Shown piece after piece: positions 36,718 through 46,104 of a DNA stretch of 64,000 bases (its first letter is position 1; the number at the start of each line of letters is the position of its first letter). The stretch covers positions 310,001-374,000 of the forward strand of contig CABJAC010000001.1 in NCBI GenBank assembly GCA_902363455.1, written 5' to 3'. Position numbers and translations under genes: made by a program. The DNA comes from Caryophanales bacterium (lineage in GTDB: Bacteria; Bacillota; Bacilli; Exiguobacteriales; Exiguobacteriaceae). The notes beneath the pieces are model-generated. The model ran no database searches, was not told where the DNA came from, and was given only the letters and a program-made list of their open reading frames with translations.

Positions 36718-37359
36718 TCAAGATAGAATGTCACGTTCGACGTAGCGGGAACGGGTTTTCTCAAAAACCGCCTGACCGTTCGTCAGGTTCGTCATCCAGT
36801 CGAGGAAAAGAGGGACCGTTGATTCTTCCACCCACACGTCGATTTTAACTTGATCGAGATAATGAATCTGATCGATGAGGTGGTCCGCCGCCCGCAGTTC
36901 ATTTTCAAGTTTTCCGAGCCATGTGTAATCGACCGTGATTTCGACTAAATCATGTGCCACCCGTTCAACGACTCCGACAGCATTCAACGCTTCCGAGACA
37001 CTGGAACCATATGCACGGATTAAACCGCCGCCACCAAGCTTGATGCCGCCGAAATAACGGGTCACGACGACGACCGTATTACGGAGATTCCGTTTTTTCA
37101 GGACTTCGAGCATTGGAACGCCTGCCGTGCCGCTCGGTTCCCCGTCATCGCTCGCTTTTTGAATATCATTGTGCTCGCCGAGGACATAAGCGGAACAGTT
37201 ATGGTTGGCATCATGGTGTTTCTTTTTTAGATCGGCAATAAACTGTTGTGCCTCTTGTTCTGAGGTGACACGCGCTAAATATGTAATAAAACGTGACTTT
37301 TGAATAATGATTTCATGGAAACCGTTTTCTTTTACTGTATAATAATTAAATAATGTCAT
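36718..37359 (-). CDS. yvyE: YigZ/IMPACT family protein (YvyE-like)
   Basis: This 213-residue protein has an N-terminal UPF0029 domain (IIQKSRFITYLARVTS...ASDDGEPSGTAGVPMLEVL...VVVTRYFGGIKLGGGGLIRAYG) and a C-terminal ~70-residue DUF1949-like ferredoxin fold. Its role is unknown; homologues influence translation start control in eukaryotes. ATG 37359 has AGGAGGA 10 bases upstream. Its place next to degS matches B. subtilis yvyE. Confidence 0.9.
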   Translation of the reverse strand: MTLFNYYTVKENGFHEIIIQKSRFITYLARVTSEQEAQQFIADLKKKHHDANHNCSAYVLGEHNDIQKASDDGEPSGTAGVPMLEVLKKRNLRNTVVVVTRYFGGIKLGGGGLIRAYGSSVSEALNAVGVVERVAHDLVEITVDYTWLGKLENELRAADHLIDQIHYLDQVKIDVWVEESTVPLFLDWMTNLTNGQAVFEKTRSRYVERDILS

Positions 37360-37456
37360 AATCAAAATGTCCTCCTCGTATACTGGTTCTTTCTAGCATA
37401 ACGACGATTCGAGAGAGAGACAACCGTGGGGACTGGCAAGGAACGGAGGGAGTAGT

Positions 37457-38629
37457 ATGACGAATGAGATGGAGGAGCGGCTGTCCTTGAATGATATCGT
37501 ACAGAACATCATTGGTGTCGTAGAAGAAAGTCGAGAAGAAATCGTTCGTATCACAGAAAGCTCTCGTCAACAATATGCTGAAATTCAGCAGGAGTTACGG
37601 GATCTGAAAACACGTGTCCATGACTACATCAAGGAAGCGGAACGACTGGACCGACACATTAAGGACTCAAAAGCGCGACTCGTCATCGTGAGTAAAAATT
37701 TCGACAACTACTCGGAGCAAGATATCCGGACGGCCTATGAGACGGCGAACTCGCTTCAGCTCGAGTCGTTCATCAATCAGCGGGATGAAATGAACTGCCG
37801 CAAACGACGGGATGAACTGGAACGGCGTTTGGTTCAATTGGATGAGACGATTGAACGCGCCGATATGTTGATCAGCCGTGTGACAGTCGTCTTGAACTTT
37901 TTGACCGATGATATGCAAGTGATGAATGACAAGTATGAAAAGGCGATGCAAAAGCAGGAGATGGGGCTAAAAGTATTTCAGTCGGCGGAAAATGAACGGC
38001 GCCGCTTATCCCGGGATATGCATGACGGTCCTGCACAAACGCTTGCCCACGTCTTGATCCGGGCAGATCTGATTGAAAAGATTCATCAACATAATGGAGC
38101 GGAAGCCGCTTTTGAAGAAATTCACCGTCTTCGGACGCTGATTCGAGACGGATTATCCGATATTCGGCGCATCATCTATGATTTACGACCGATGACGCTC
38201 GATGATCTTGGATTCGTACCTACATTAGAACGATACTTGCGGCATATGCAGGAAATTTCGAATATTCCGATCCACTTCAACTATTTAGGTGGTGGAGAGC
38301 GGATCGAGTCGACGTATGAGGTCGCGATTTTCCGAATCGTTCAAGAAGCGGTTCAAAATGCAGTAAAACATTCCAAAGCACAGGATATTCGTATTATTAT
38401 AGAACAGTATCAACATTCCGTTCGGATTCATGTCAAAGACAATGGAGTCGGATTTGACTTCGATTCAATCGTCGAATCCTGCGATGAGTCATTCGGCTTG
38501 ATCGGCATGCGGGAACGGATCGAATTGATTGATGGAGATTTTGAAATCGAGACACAACCAGGCAGAGGTACAGTCATCAAGGTGAAAATTCCGATTGAGG
38601 AATCTGAAGTGAGAGGGGAAACACTGTGA
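37457..38629 (+). CDS. degS: Sensor histidine kinase DegS
   Basis: This 390-residue soluble kinase has no TM. The N-terminal ~180 residues form a coiled-coil sensor domain, followed by HisKA_3 ([19 protein letters not shown], phospho-His ~192) and HATPase with [15 protein letters not shown] and [14 protein letters not shown]. It phosphorylates DegU and controls exoenzymes, motility and competence in Bacillales. The degU start overlaps it by 4 bases. Confidence 0.95.
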   Translation: MTNEMEERLSLNDIVQNIIGVVEESREEIVRITESSRQQYAEIQQELRDLKTRVHDYIKEAERLDRHIKDSKARLVIVSKNFDNYSEQDIRTAYETANSLQLESFINQRDEMNCRKRRDELERRLVQLDETIERADMLISRVTVVLNFLTDDMQVMNDKYEKAMQKQEMGLKVFQSAENERRRLSRDMHDGPAQTLAHVLIRADLIEKIHQHNGAEAAFEEIHRLRTLIRDGLSDIRRIIYDLRPMTLDDLGFVPTLERYLRHMQEISNIPIHFNYLGGGERIESTYEVAIFRIVQEAVQNAVKHSKAQDIRIIIEQYQHSVRIHVKDNGVGFDFDSIVESCDESFGLIGMRERIELIDGDFEIETQPGRGTVIKVKIPIEESEVRGETL

Positions 38630-39321
38630 ATAGCGAGCAAGTAAAAGTAGTCATCATAGACGATCATCAGTTATTCCGAGAAGGCGTCAAACGAATTCTT
38701 GATTTCGAAGAAGAGTTTGTAGTCGTTGCAGAAGGGGAGAGTGGGGCGGATGTCATTCCACTCGTCGAAGCCAATCAACCGGATATCGTTTTAATGGATA
38801 TAAATATGCCGAAAGTGAACGGAGTCGAAGCGACAAAACGTCTGATGGAAGTCTATCCGGACGTTCGGGTCATCATCTTGTCCATTCATGACGATGAAAC
38901 GTATGTCATGCATGCATTAGGTGCCGGTGCTGTCGGATACCTGTTAAAAGAGATGGCGACGGATGAACTCGTCAACGCGATTCGTTCTGTTTACCGGGAA
39001 GGCGGATACGTCCATCCGAAAGTTACGCCGAATTTATTGCAGGAATACCGTCGTCTCATGAAAATGAAGCAGACGATGTCGTCTCAAACGATGGAGAAGC
39101 GGGTCGCCGAAGCACCGTTGCATGTGTTGACACGCCGGGAATGTGAAGTCTTGCAGCTGCTCGCGGACGGGTTCTCGAACCGGGCGATCAGTGATACGCT
39201 ATTCATCAGCGAAAAGACTGTTAAAAACCACGTATCTTCTATTTTACGTAAGATGAACGTACCTGACCGGACAGGAGCTGTCGTCGAAGCGATTCGCCGC
39301 GGCTGGGTCGTCGTCGTTTGA
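38626..39321 (+). CDS. degU: Response regulator DegU
   Basis: This 231-residue NarL/FixJ regulator has a receiver with Asp in IVLMDINMP (~57) and Lys in YLLKEM, and a C-terminal LuxR-type HTH ([36 protein letters not shown]). It starts with GTG inside the degS stop (GTGA) with GAGAGGGG upstream. It acts with DegS as the multicellular-behaviour switch, and in B. subtilis it also feeds into flagellar and competence control. Confidence 0.95.
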   Translation: MNSEQVKVVIIDDHQLFREGVKRILDFEEEFVVVAEGESGADVIPLVEANQPDIVLMDINMPKVNGVEATKRLMEVYPDVRVIILSIHDDETYVMHALGAGAVGYLLKEMATDELVNAIRSVYREGGYVHPKVTPNLLQEYRRLMKMKQTMSSQTMEKRVAEAPLHVLTRRECEVLQLLADGFSNRAISDTLFISEKTVKNHVSSILRKMNVPDRTGAVVEAIRRGWVVVV

Positions 39322-39327
39322 TTGCAG

Positions 39328-39363
39328 GACGGAAGCCGTTTCGGCTCCGTCTTTCTTTTTTTT
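39328..39363 (+). terminator. Terminator after degU
   Basis: GACGGAAGCCG and CGGCTCCGTC form a GC-rich stem with a TTT loop and one bulge, followed by TTTCTTTTTTTT. Confidence 0.88.
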
Positions 39364-39455
39364 CACGCGCCACCTATGATATGATAAAAAGCGATTGTGA
39401 CCTGTCAGAATACCTTATGTCACGACGGAACTCTTAAAAGCGAGGAAATTCACGA

Positions 39456-40301
39456 ATGAGCCAGATTGTGATTTTAACGGATAGTACTGCCTATCTGCCA
39501 ACTACCTATTGTGAAGAAAACAATGTCCATGTCGCACCGCTTAGTGTCATCTTCGACGAAGAGGCGTATCGTGAAGGAATTGATATTTCCGTACCGGACT
39601 TTTATCAGCGCATTCAGACGGGAAGCCTGCCAACGACGTCACAGCCGAACATCGGCGATCTCGTCGATGCCTTTGAACGCCTTCCTGCAGGGACGGACAT
39701 CATCGGCATCACACTCTCAAGCGGAATCAGTGGAACGTACCAGGCACTACATACGATCAACATGATGGTCGAACACGTCCAGGTACATCCGATTGATTCC
39801 CGGATTTCCTGTATGCCGCAAGCCTTTTTGGTCAAGGAAGCGGTTCGGATGCGTGATGCGGGTGCGACAGCAGCTGCCATCGTCACCCGTCTTGAGGAAT
39901 TAAAAGAAGTCATCCGTGCCTATTTCGTGGTCGATGACTTGGAACATCTGCAACGCGGTGGACGTCTCAGCATGACCCAGGCCGTTGTCGGCTCTTTCCT
40001 TAAAATCAAACCGGTTCTTCATTTCGTCGACGGGAAAATCGTTCCGTTCGAAAAAATCCGGACGTTCAAACGAGCCGTCAAACGGATTGAAGAAATGATG
40101 GACGAGACGATTCGTGGAAACGGTGCCGGTTATGTCATCGGTGTCATTCATGCGGAAGATTCATCCAAGGCGGAAGCGGAAATTGCCGTCCTGCAAGAAC
40201 GGTTCCCGGCCGCTCGAATCGAGATGAGTGTCTTTGGACCGGTCATCGGAACCCACTTAGGTCCGGGTGCGATCGGCATCACGTGGTATCAAGAAGCATA
40301 A
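39456..40301 (+). CDS. degV: DegV-family fatty-acid-binding protein
   Basis: This 281-residue protein has the DegV fold: ILTDSTAYLPTTY at the N-terminus, SLPTTSQPNIGDL, ITLSSGISGTYQ, DSRISCMPQ and FVVDDLEHLQRGGRLS. DegV proteins bind fatty acids and deliver them to the FakA kinase for lipid synthesis in relatives. It has its own ribosome site (GAGGAAA) and terminator. Its place between degU and comFA is conserved in Bacillales. Confidence 0.92.
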   Translation: MSQIVILTDSTAYLPTTYCEENNVHVAPLSVIFDEEAYREGIDISVPDFYQRIQTGSLPTTSQPNIGDLVDAFERLPAGTDIIGITLSSGISGTYQALHTINMMVEHVQVHPIDSRISCMPQAFLVKEAVRMRDAGATAAAIVTRLEELKEVIRAYFVVDDLEHLQRGGRLSMTQAVVGSFLKIKPVLHFVDGKIVPFEKIRTFKRAVKRIEEMMDETIRGNGAGYVIGVIHAEDSSKAEAEIAVLQERFPAARIEMSVFGPVIGTHLGPGAIGITWYQEA

Positions 40302-40336
40302 TCCTGTGTTAACGGCGGGGTATACAAGAAACAACC

Positions 40337-40370
40337 GGTGCATTCCTGAAAAGGGATGTGCCTTTTTTGT
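40337..40370 (+). terminator. Terminator after degV
   Basis: GGTGCATTCC and GGGATGTGCC form a 10-pair stem including G-U pairs, followed by six T. Confidence 0.8.
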
Positions 40371-40421
40371 GTTGTTCCGGTACATTAACCAAAATCACTG
40401 CCGGCAGGAGTGAAGGAAAGC

Positions 40422-41678
40422 ATGACGAAACACAACGTAAGTCATACGAAAAGGAAGTGCTTGATGGACTTACGCGGACGTTTAATTCCAGACTATTCAC
40501 TTGAGACAACGGTGGATCAGCCGTTGGTGTACCGCCCGGCCGTCACGTGGCGATGTCAACGGTGCGGCAAACTGCCGATACGTGGTCCTTGTACGTGCGG
40601 GAAACGGTGTTATTACTGCCGTCACTGCTTGATCTTCGGTAAAATCCGGACGTGTGACCGTCTTGTCACGGACCCTCGTCCGCTCGACGCCGTTCAGCCG
40701 GACGCGCATGCAGCACTGCGATTGACGGATGATCAGCAACGGATTGCGGACGCAATCGTCCGCACGATTGACCGCCGGGACCGTTTGCTTGTCCATGCTG
40801 TGTGCGGTGCCGGTAAAACACCGATGTTGTTTCCCGGTATCGAGCGGGCGTTGCAGACGAATCAACGGGTCTTGATTGCGACGCCCCGTGCCGACGTCGT
40901 TCGTGAACTGACCAGACATCTCAAGCAGGCGTTTCAACACGCGAATATCGTCTCTTTATTCGGCGGCTCGACGGACCGGTTGCTGCTCGGGGATATTACA
41001 ATCAGTACGACCCATCAATTGATTCACTATCGTGCGTGTTTCGACGCCGTCTTCATCGATGAGGTTGATGCCTTTCCTTACCGGTCGGACCGGACGTTAC
41101 ACCGGTATGTCCGACAAGCCTCGTCCTCCGAATCCTCGTTGATCTTACTCAGCGCAACACCGTCCTTTTGGGATCGACGCCTGCCGACCGTCCGTTTGAT
41201 GCGCCGTTATCATGGAGTTCCGTTGCCGGTACCGCGTTTACACCTCCCTTATACGAAAGCAGACGTTGTGACATGGCTGCAGATCCACTCCGGGAAATCA
41301 CGGCTTATTTTTGTTCCGGAAGTTTCGATGTTGGACGTTTGGCAAGCTTATTTACGTGAGCATCAACTGGAGAGCGGGACGGTTCATGCGGCTGATCCGG
41401 ACCGGGTCGCGAAGGTGGCACACTTTCGAACGACGACCGGAATTTTGTTGACGACGACGATTTTGGAGCGGGGCGTGACTTTGGTCGATGTCCAAGTAGC
41501 GGTTCTTGACGCCGACCGTTCATTCAGTGACGCGGCGTTAGTCCAAATCAGCGGACGTGTCGGGCGGAGTGCTGACTTTCCGAACGGGGACGTCGTCTTT
41601 TTTGCGAACGACCGCTCCGATGCGATGTATCAGGCAATCGATCAAATCAAGCGGGCGAACCGGGAGGGATGTCCATGA
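40422..41678 (+). CDS. comFA: Late competence DNA helicase ComFA
   Basis: This ~418-residue DEAD-type ATPase drives single-stranded DNA uptake in competent cells. A four-Cys zinc finger (CQRCG...CTCGKRCYYCRHC, ~43-70) precedes Walker A AVCGAGKTP, the IDEVDAFPY box, LLSATPS and helicase motifs TTTILERGVT and QISGRVGR. Walker A ends GKTP where B. subtilis has GKTE. The start could be ATG 40422 or ATG 40464, which has AAGGA 8 bases upstream; I keep the longer form. It overlaps comFC by 4 bases, and comFB is missing between them. Confidence 0.9.
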   Translation: MTKHNVSHTKRKCLMDLRGRLIPDYSLETTVDQPLVYRPAVTWRCQRCGKLPIRGPCTCGKRCYYCRHCLIFGKIRTCDRLVTDPRPLDAVQPDAHAALRLTDDQQRIADAIVRTIDRRDRLLVHAVCGAGKTPMLFPGIERALQTNQRVLIATPRADVVRELTRHLKQAFQHANIVSLFGGSTDRLLLGDITISTTHQLIHYRACFDAVFIDEVDAFPYRSDRTLHRYVRQASSSESSLILLSATPSFWDRRLPTVRLMRRYHGVPLPVPRLHLPYTKADVVTWLQIHSGKSRLIFVPEVSMLDVWQAYLREHQLESGTVHAADPDRVAKVAHFRTTTGILLTTTILERGVTLVDVQVAVLDADRSFSDAALVQISGRVGRSADFPNGDVVFFANDRSDAMYQAIDQIKRANREGCP

Positions 41679-42313
41679 CTTGTTTGTTGTGCGGACAATT
41701 TTTTTTACCGAACTGGACATTGTCGAACGTATGGGCTAGGCAAATGCTGTGTCCAACCTGTAAAATAGAATTTGTGAAAAAAGGGGACTGCACGGATTGC
41801 GGAAAGCCCGGACTACGGCTGTGTGCGGACTGTCAAGAGTGGCGGAATCAAGGACAGCACCTCGTGACACATCCATTGTACTTGTATCATCCGCAGGCAA
41901 AAGCCTTTATGAAACAGTATAAGTTTCTCGGGGATACATTCTTGCTGAATGTGTTTAAAACGGAGCTGAAGAAGGTAAAAGTCAAACAGGACTGGATTGT
42001 TCCGATTCCGATCAGTCCAGAGCGGTTGTCTGAACGCCGTTTCAATCAGGCAGAATCGATTGCCCGAATGATGCGTGGAACAGTCAAACTCGCTTTGGAG
42101 CGAACAGAAGGTACAGCGCTCAGTCACTTATCAAGACAACAACGATACGAACGACCGAATCCGTTTTCTGTCACACAATCGGTTTCCGGTAAAACGATCC
42201 TGCTCGTCGATGATGTGTACACGACGGGAATCACCTTGCATCAAGCGGCTTTTCGGCTGCGTGAAGCCGGAGCAAAAGAAATTTCTGCGGTAACTTTATT
42301 TCGAAGTATTTAA
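41675..42313 (+). CDS. comFC: Competence phosphoribosyltransferase-like protein ComFC
   Basis: This 212-residue protein has an N-terminal zinc-ribbon (MTCLLCGQFF...LCPTCK...CTDCGKPGLRLCADC) and a C-terminal phosphoribosyltransferase fold with PRPP motif ILLVDDVYTTG. It is needed for DNA transformation and works with ComFA. ATG 41675 is used with GGAGGG 6 bases upstream and an ATGA overlap with comFA; ATG 41669 is too close to the ribosome site. Confidence 0.92.
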   Translation: MTCLLCGQFFLPNWTLSNVWARQMLCPTCKIEFVKKGDCTDCGKPGLRLCADCQEWRNQGQHLVTHPLYLYHPQAKAFMKQYKFLGDTFLLNVFKTELKKVKVKQDWIVPIPISPERLSERRFNQAESIARMMRGTVKLALERTEGTALSHLSRQQRYERPNPFSVTQSVSGKTILLVDDVYTTGITLHQAAFRLREAGAKEISAVTLFRSI

Positions 42314-42336
42314 AAATCCTTCACTCCTGCCGATAC
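42311..42336 (+). promoter_or_regulatory. Sigma-D promoter of the yvyF-flgM operon
   Basis: TAAA (42311-42314), a 14-base spacer and GCCGATAC (42329-42336) match the sigma-D consensus TAAA-N14-16-GCCGATAT at 11 of 12 positions. It begins inside the last codons of comFC, 20 bases before the yvyF start, at the same place as the known B. subtilis promoter. Confidence 0.85.
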
Positions 42337-42355
42337 TCCATATGAGGTGAAGGAA

Positions 42356-42736
42356 ATGGATGTAGTAAACTGTACAGCTTGTAGGAAATTATTTATTCGT
42401 CAATCTTCTGATTTGTGTATCGATTGTATCAAAAAAGATCATACTGATTTTGAGAAGGTACGTGAGTTCCTGCGAGAGCGGCGAAAAGTCCGAACCTCAC
42501 CTGTTGACGTTGAGAAGGCTATCGGAGTGAAGAAAGAAAACGTCTTACGATACATCAAAGAAGGGCGATTGTTGATTTCTGAGATTTCTCAGATGGAGAT
42601 CATGTGTGAGAGTTGCGGGAAGCCCTCCCGTGATGGCACGATTTGTGCCGAATGTCGTGATACATTGCGACGTGACCTCGCCCAAGCGATGCTAGATTCT
42701 GCTAACCCTTCGAAACCGAGAACGTATCGAACTTGA
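42356..42736 (+). CDS. yvyF: Flagellar-operon zinc-ribbon protein YvyF
   Basis: This 126-residue protein has two zinc-binding Cys pairs at each end (CTACRKLF...CIDCI and CESCGKPSRDGTICAEC) and a central MerR-like helix-turn-helix (VEKAIGVKKENVLRYIKEGRL). It belongs to the TIGR03826 flagellar-region family, whose role is not clear. ATG 42356 has GAGGTGA upstream; the GTG at 42347 lies in that site. It is the first gene after the sigma-D promoter. Confidence 0.88.
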   Translation: MDVVNCTACRKLFIRQSSDLCIDCIKKDHTDFEKVREFLRERRKVRTSPVDVEKAIGVKKENVLRYIKEGRLLISEISQMEIMCESCGKPSRDGTICAECRDTLRRDLAQAMLDSANPSKPRTYRT

Positions 42737-42772
42737 ATTAAGAATCTTGTAGTCTAGAAAGCAGGTGTTCAC

Positions 42773-43021
42773 ATGCGAATTGATTCTTCGAAGTGGGTGA
42801 ATATGCCCAAAACGTACGAAAGAAATCAAAAAGTAGAAGGAACAGAACCAACACGCACGAATCGACCGGATGAAGTGACGATCTCAAGTGAAGCACGGAT
42901 GCGTTACAGCGAGACGACTTCTTCCCGGGCAGAGAAGGTGGAATCCCTTCGACAAGCAATTCAAGATGGAACGTATAAACCAGACGCGAAAAAAATCGCT
43001 GAACGTTTCTTAAACTTATAA
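42773..43021 (+). CDS. flgM: Anti-sigma-D factor FlgM
   Basis: This 82-residue protein has the FlgM layout: a short polar N-terminus (ending RPDEVTISSEARMRY) and C-terminal sigma-binding helices (EKVESLRQAIQDGTYKPDAKKIAERFL). It holds sigma-D inactive until the hook is finished. It is read from the sigma-D promoter upstream of yvyF, giving negative feedback. A stem-loop separates it from flgN. Confidence 0.93.
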   Translation: MRIDSSKWVNMPKTYERNQKVEGTEPTRTNRPDEVTISSEARMRYSETTSSRAEKVESLRQAIQDGTYKPDAKKIAERFLNL

Positions 43022-43047
43022 GAAGTAAAACGACTTAAACAGGAGAG

Positions 43048-43081
43048 GCGACTCGGGGCACGGATGCGCGGGTCGCTTTTT
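43048..43081 (+). terminator. Terminator or attenuator between flgM and flgN
   Basis: GCGACTCG and CGGGTCGC form a GC-rich stem with a 13-base loop, followed by five T. Because flgN and flgK must be made, this is probably a partial terminator that lowers downstream expression relative to flgM. Confidence 0.7.
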
Positions 43082-43118
43082 ATATGAACATACATAAGAG
43101 ACAAGGAGGAGACAGCAG

Positions 43119-43526
43119 ATGGAACTCATCGATCAACTGACAACGGAACATAAGACCTTGTTGAAGCTGGCACATGAAAAAAAGCAGATTTTGATTCAAA
43201 ATGATATGCCGCGCCTCTCACAAATCGTCAAGGAAGAAGCGGTCTACTTAAAAAAGATCGTACAGCTGGAAGAACAGCGGATGGCGCACATGGGAGAGGT
43301 GACGATGTCGGAATGGCTTCAGGCTCATCCGGAAGATGTGACATCGATGCGTCGTCTCCTTGAAACGATGGGGCAATTAAAAAAAGCCAATGACTTGAAT
43401 GCAGAATTATTAACACAGTCACTGGATTACTTAAACTGGCATCTTCAATTACTTATACCGGAAGCAGACGACTTCACCTACGGTCAATCTGCATTGGACC
43501 GGGCTCACTTTAATCGAAACGCATAA
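43119..43526 (+). CDS. flgN: Flagellar chaperone FlgN
   Basis: This 135-residue helical protein has the FlgN profile: LIDQLTTEHKTLLKLAHEKKQILI at the start and LKKANDLNAELLTQSLDYLNWHLQLL at the end, which binds the C-termini of FlgK and FlgL. AAGGAGGAGAC precedes the ATG. It lies directly before flgK, its client. Confidence 0.92.
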   Translation: MELIDQLTTEHKTLLKLAHEKKQILIQNDMPRLSQIVKEEAVYLKKIVQLEEQRMAHMGEVTMSEWLQAHPEDVTSMRRLLETMGQLKKANDLNAELLTQSLDYLNWHLQLLIPEADDFTYGQSALDRAHFNRNA

Positions 43527-43538
43527 GGAGGTAAAGAC

Positions 43539-45092
43539 ATGGGATCTACATTCATGGGACTTGAAACAGGGCGTCGTGCATTGACAACGAGTCAATGGGC
43601 GCTTCAGGCAACGGGAAACAACGTATCGAATGCGGGGACGGCCGGCTTCTCAAGACAACGGCTTGTTCAAGCGTCGACAGAGCAGCTGTCGGTGTCACTC
43701 GGCGGCGGGAAAAACGTTCAATTCGGAACAGGTGTCCGGGGAGAACTTGTCGAACGGCTGCGCGATTTAATGGTCGATAAACAGTACCGGGATGAATCGA
43801 CGAAGTTAGCGTATTATTCGTCAAAAGCAACGGCATTTGGACGGATGGAAGACATCATCAACGAACCGTCCGATACCGGGCTTGCCAAAACACTGGATAC
43901 GTTTTGGGCATCGTTGCAGGGTCTTTCAAAAAACCCACAAGATTCAGGTGCCCGAAGTGTCGTGCGTCAGCAAGCGGATACGGTTTCCAAAACATTTAAT
44001 TACCTGGCGACTTCGTTATCGAAAGTACAGGGAGATTTAAAAAATGAATTGGATGTATCGGTGAAAAAGGTCAATGACCTGCTTCAAAAAATCTATAACG
44101 TCAACACGCAAATTCACGAAATCGAACCGATCGGCGTTTTGCCAAACGACTTATATGACGAGCGGGATCGTTACTTTGACGAGTTATCGACGTATGTCGA
44201 TTTTGAAAAAGAGTCGATCGATACAACTGCTATTACATCCGGACAGATGGGCAATGCTTCACGGATTGCGGAAGGGCGAATTAACATCAACATCATCATT
44301 CCTAATGCAACGAGTTTAAAAGTTGTTGAGATGACAGATACAAAAGCCAAATCATTAGAATTCACGACAGATACTGTGACAGGAGCCTACACGGGATACA
44401 AAACGACAACAGGTGATGTGAAGTTCACACAAACATCCGGTTTTTCCAACGGAAAGCTCTGGGGATTGATGCAGATGTACGGATATCAAAATGATGGCGC
44501 GACTACCGTATCAGGCGAGTATCCGAAGATGATGGGGTACTTGGATCAAATGGCGACTGAGTTCGCTTCAGCGTTTAACGACGCACACAGTAAAAACCAA
44601 ACGGTGACAAAAGATGCGAGTGGCGCAACAGTAAACGCTGCAGGAACAAAAGACTTTTTTGTCTCTTCTGATTCAGCCAAGCCGGTCTCAGCGAAGACGA
44701 TTTCCGTCGGCAGCGAGATTTGGAATAGTTTATCGAACATCGCGTCTTCACAGGATGGAAATATCGGAGACAGTTCAGGAGCGCTGATTTTAGCTGATAT
44801 TAAAACAAAGAGTATTTCTAATTTAGGTGCAACGATCGGTTCATTTTATCAATCGATCATCGGGGATATGGGCGTTTCGACGAGTCAGACAATCGATCTC
44901 GGGAAAAATGCCAGCGTCCTGATGGAAAATGCCGATCAGCGACGGATGTCCGTTTCAGCGGTTTCACTCGATGAAGAGATGACGATGATGATTCAATATC
45001 AACACGCCTACAATGCCGCAGCACGGAACATTACGACGGTCGATGAGATGCTTGATAAAATCATCAATGGTATGGGACTAGTCGGTCGATAA
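43539..45092 (+). CDS. flgK: Flagellar hook-associated protein 1 (FlgK)
   Basis: This 517-residue protein is the first hook-filament junction protein. The N-terminus has the rod/hook signature FMGLETGRRALTTSQWALQATGNNVSNAGTAGFSRQR, and the C-terminus VSLDEEMTMMIQYQHAYNAAARNITTVDEMLDKIIN is the D0 helix. The middle is a variable surface domain. AAGGAGG lies 9 bases upstream. It is exported by the flagellar type III apparatus, so it has no signal peptide. Confidence 0.95.
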   Translation: MGSTFMGLETGRRALTTSQWALQATGNNVSNAGTAGFSRQRLVQASTEQLSVSLGGGKNVQFGTGVRGELVERLRDLMVDKQYRDESTKLAYYSSKATAFGRMEDIINEPSDTGLAKTLDTFWASLQGLSKNPQDSGARSVVRQQADTVSKTFNYLATSLSKVQGDLKNELDVSVKKVNDLLQKIYNVNTQIHEIEPIGVLPNDLYDERDRYFDELSTYVDFEKESIDTTAITSGQMGNASRIAEGRININIIIPNATSLKVVEMTDTKAKSLEFTTDTVTGAYTGYKTTTGDVKFTQTSGFSNGKLWGLMQMYGYQNDGATTVSGEYPKMMGYLDQMATEFASAFNDAHSKNQTVTKDASGATVNAAGTKDFFVSSDSAKPVSAKTISVGSEIWNSLSNIASSQDGNIGDSSGALILADIKTKSISNLGATIGSFYQSIIGDMGVSTSQTIDLGKNASVLMENADQRRMSVSAVSLDEEMTMMIQYQHAYNAAARNITTVDEMLDKIINGMGLVGR

Positions 45093-45113
45093 AACGAAAG
45101 GAGGAACAAGAAG

Positions 45114-46091
45114 ATGCGGGTGACACAAACGATGTTGACGAAAACGAATATCGGACATCTTTCGTCGAGTTATCAAAAACTGAGTACGTTACAAGAACAG
45201 TTGATCAGCGGGAAAAAGATTCAAAAACCGTCGGAAGATCCTGTCGTTGCGATGCAGGGCATCCGGTACCGGACGGAAGTCCGGGAAGTCGATCAGTTCA
45301 AAAAAAATGTCGATGAAGCAACAGGCTGGATGGATTTGACGGATTCGGCGTTAGACGAAGTAACGTCCGCGATGCGCCGGATTACGGAATTGACGACGCA
45401 AGCGGCAAACGATACGTATGACGCAACGCAGCGGAAAGCGATTCAAAGCGAGGTCGGTCAATTGATTGAGCATATCGGAACGCTGGCCAACACGAAATAC
45501 AATGAAAAGCAGATTTTTAACGGGACCAAAACGGACCAGCCTTTCGTAGATATGACGAAACTGAAAGATTTTTTGAAGGACACAGCCGGTGTGGCGACAG
45601 TAGACAGTATCTTTACGAGTGGTGCGACACCGCAGAACGGAAAAATCGAGTACGAAGTCTCTTCCGGTATCCGTGTGCAAGTAAATGTCACACCGACAGA
45701 CGGTACGACAGGCGGGGTATTCGGCAAAGAAACATTCGAGACGCTGAAAAAATTATTTAACGAACTGGGCGGTAAAAAGGCTGACGGTACACCGGGCAGC
45801 AGTACAAATAACGGCTCGACGTTATCCGGTATGATCACCGACTTGAACAGTATGATCAATAAGACGGTCGAGACACGCTCAGATTTAGGCGCCCGGGTCA
45901 ATCGGCTTGAACTGAATGCTTCCCGTCTTGAAGATCAAGAAATCATTGCAAAAACGATTATGTCCGACAATGAAGACATCGAGACGGAACAAGTCATCAT
46001 GGAACTGAAATCGCACGAAACATTGCACCGGGCGGCACTCAGTGCAGGAGCACGCATCATTCAGCCGTCCTTGCTTGATTTCTTACGTTAA
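45114..46091 (+). CDS. flgL: Flagellar hook-associated protein 3 (FlgL)
   Basis: This 325-residue flagellin-like junction protein has N-terminal MRVTQTMLTKTNIGHLSSSYQKLSTLQEQLISGKKIQKPSEDP and C-terminal NEDIETEQVIMELKSHETLHRAALSAGARIIQPSLLDFL, the paired D0/D1 helices. It sits on FlgK and takes the first flagellin subunits. GGAGG upstream; 21 bases after flgK. Confidence 0.95.
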   Translation: MRVTQTMLTKTNIGHLSSSYQKLSTLQEQLISGKKIQKPSEDPVVAMQGIRYRTEVREVDQFKKNVDEATGWMDLTDSALDEVTSAMRRITELTTQAANDTYDATQRKAIQSEVGQLIEHIGTLANTKYNEKQIFNGTKTDQPFVDMTKLKDFLKDTAGVATVDSIFTSGATPQNGKIEYEVSSGIRVQVNVTPTDGTTGGVFGKETFETLKKLFNELGGKKADGTPGSSTNNGSTLSGMITDLNSMINKTVETRSDLGARVNRLELNASRLEDQEIIAKTIMSDNEDIETEQVIMELKSHETLHRAALSAGARIIQPSLLDFLR

Positions 46092-46104
46092 GGGGTGACG
46101 GTTC

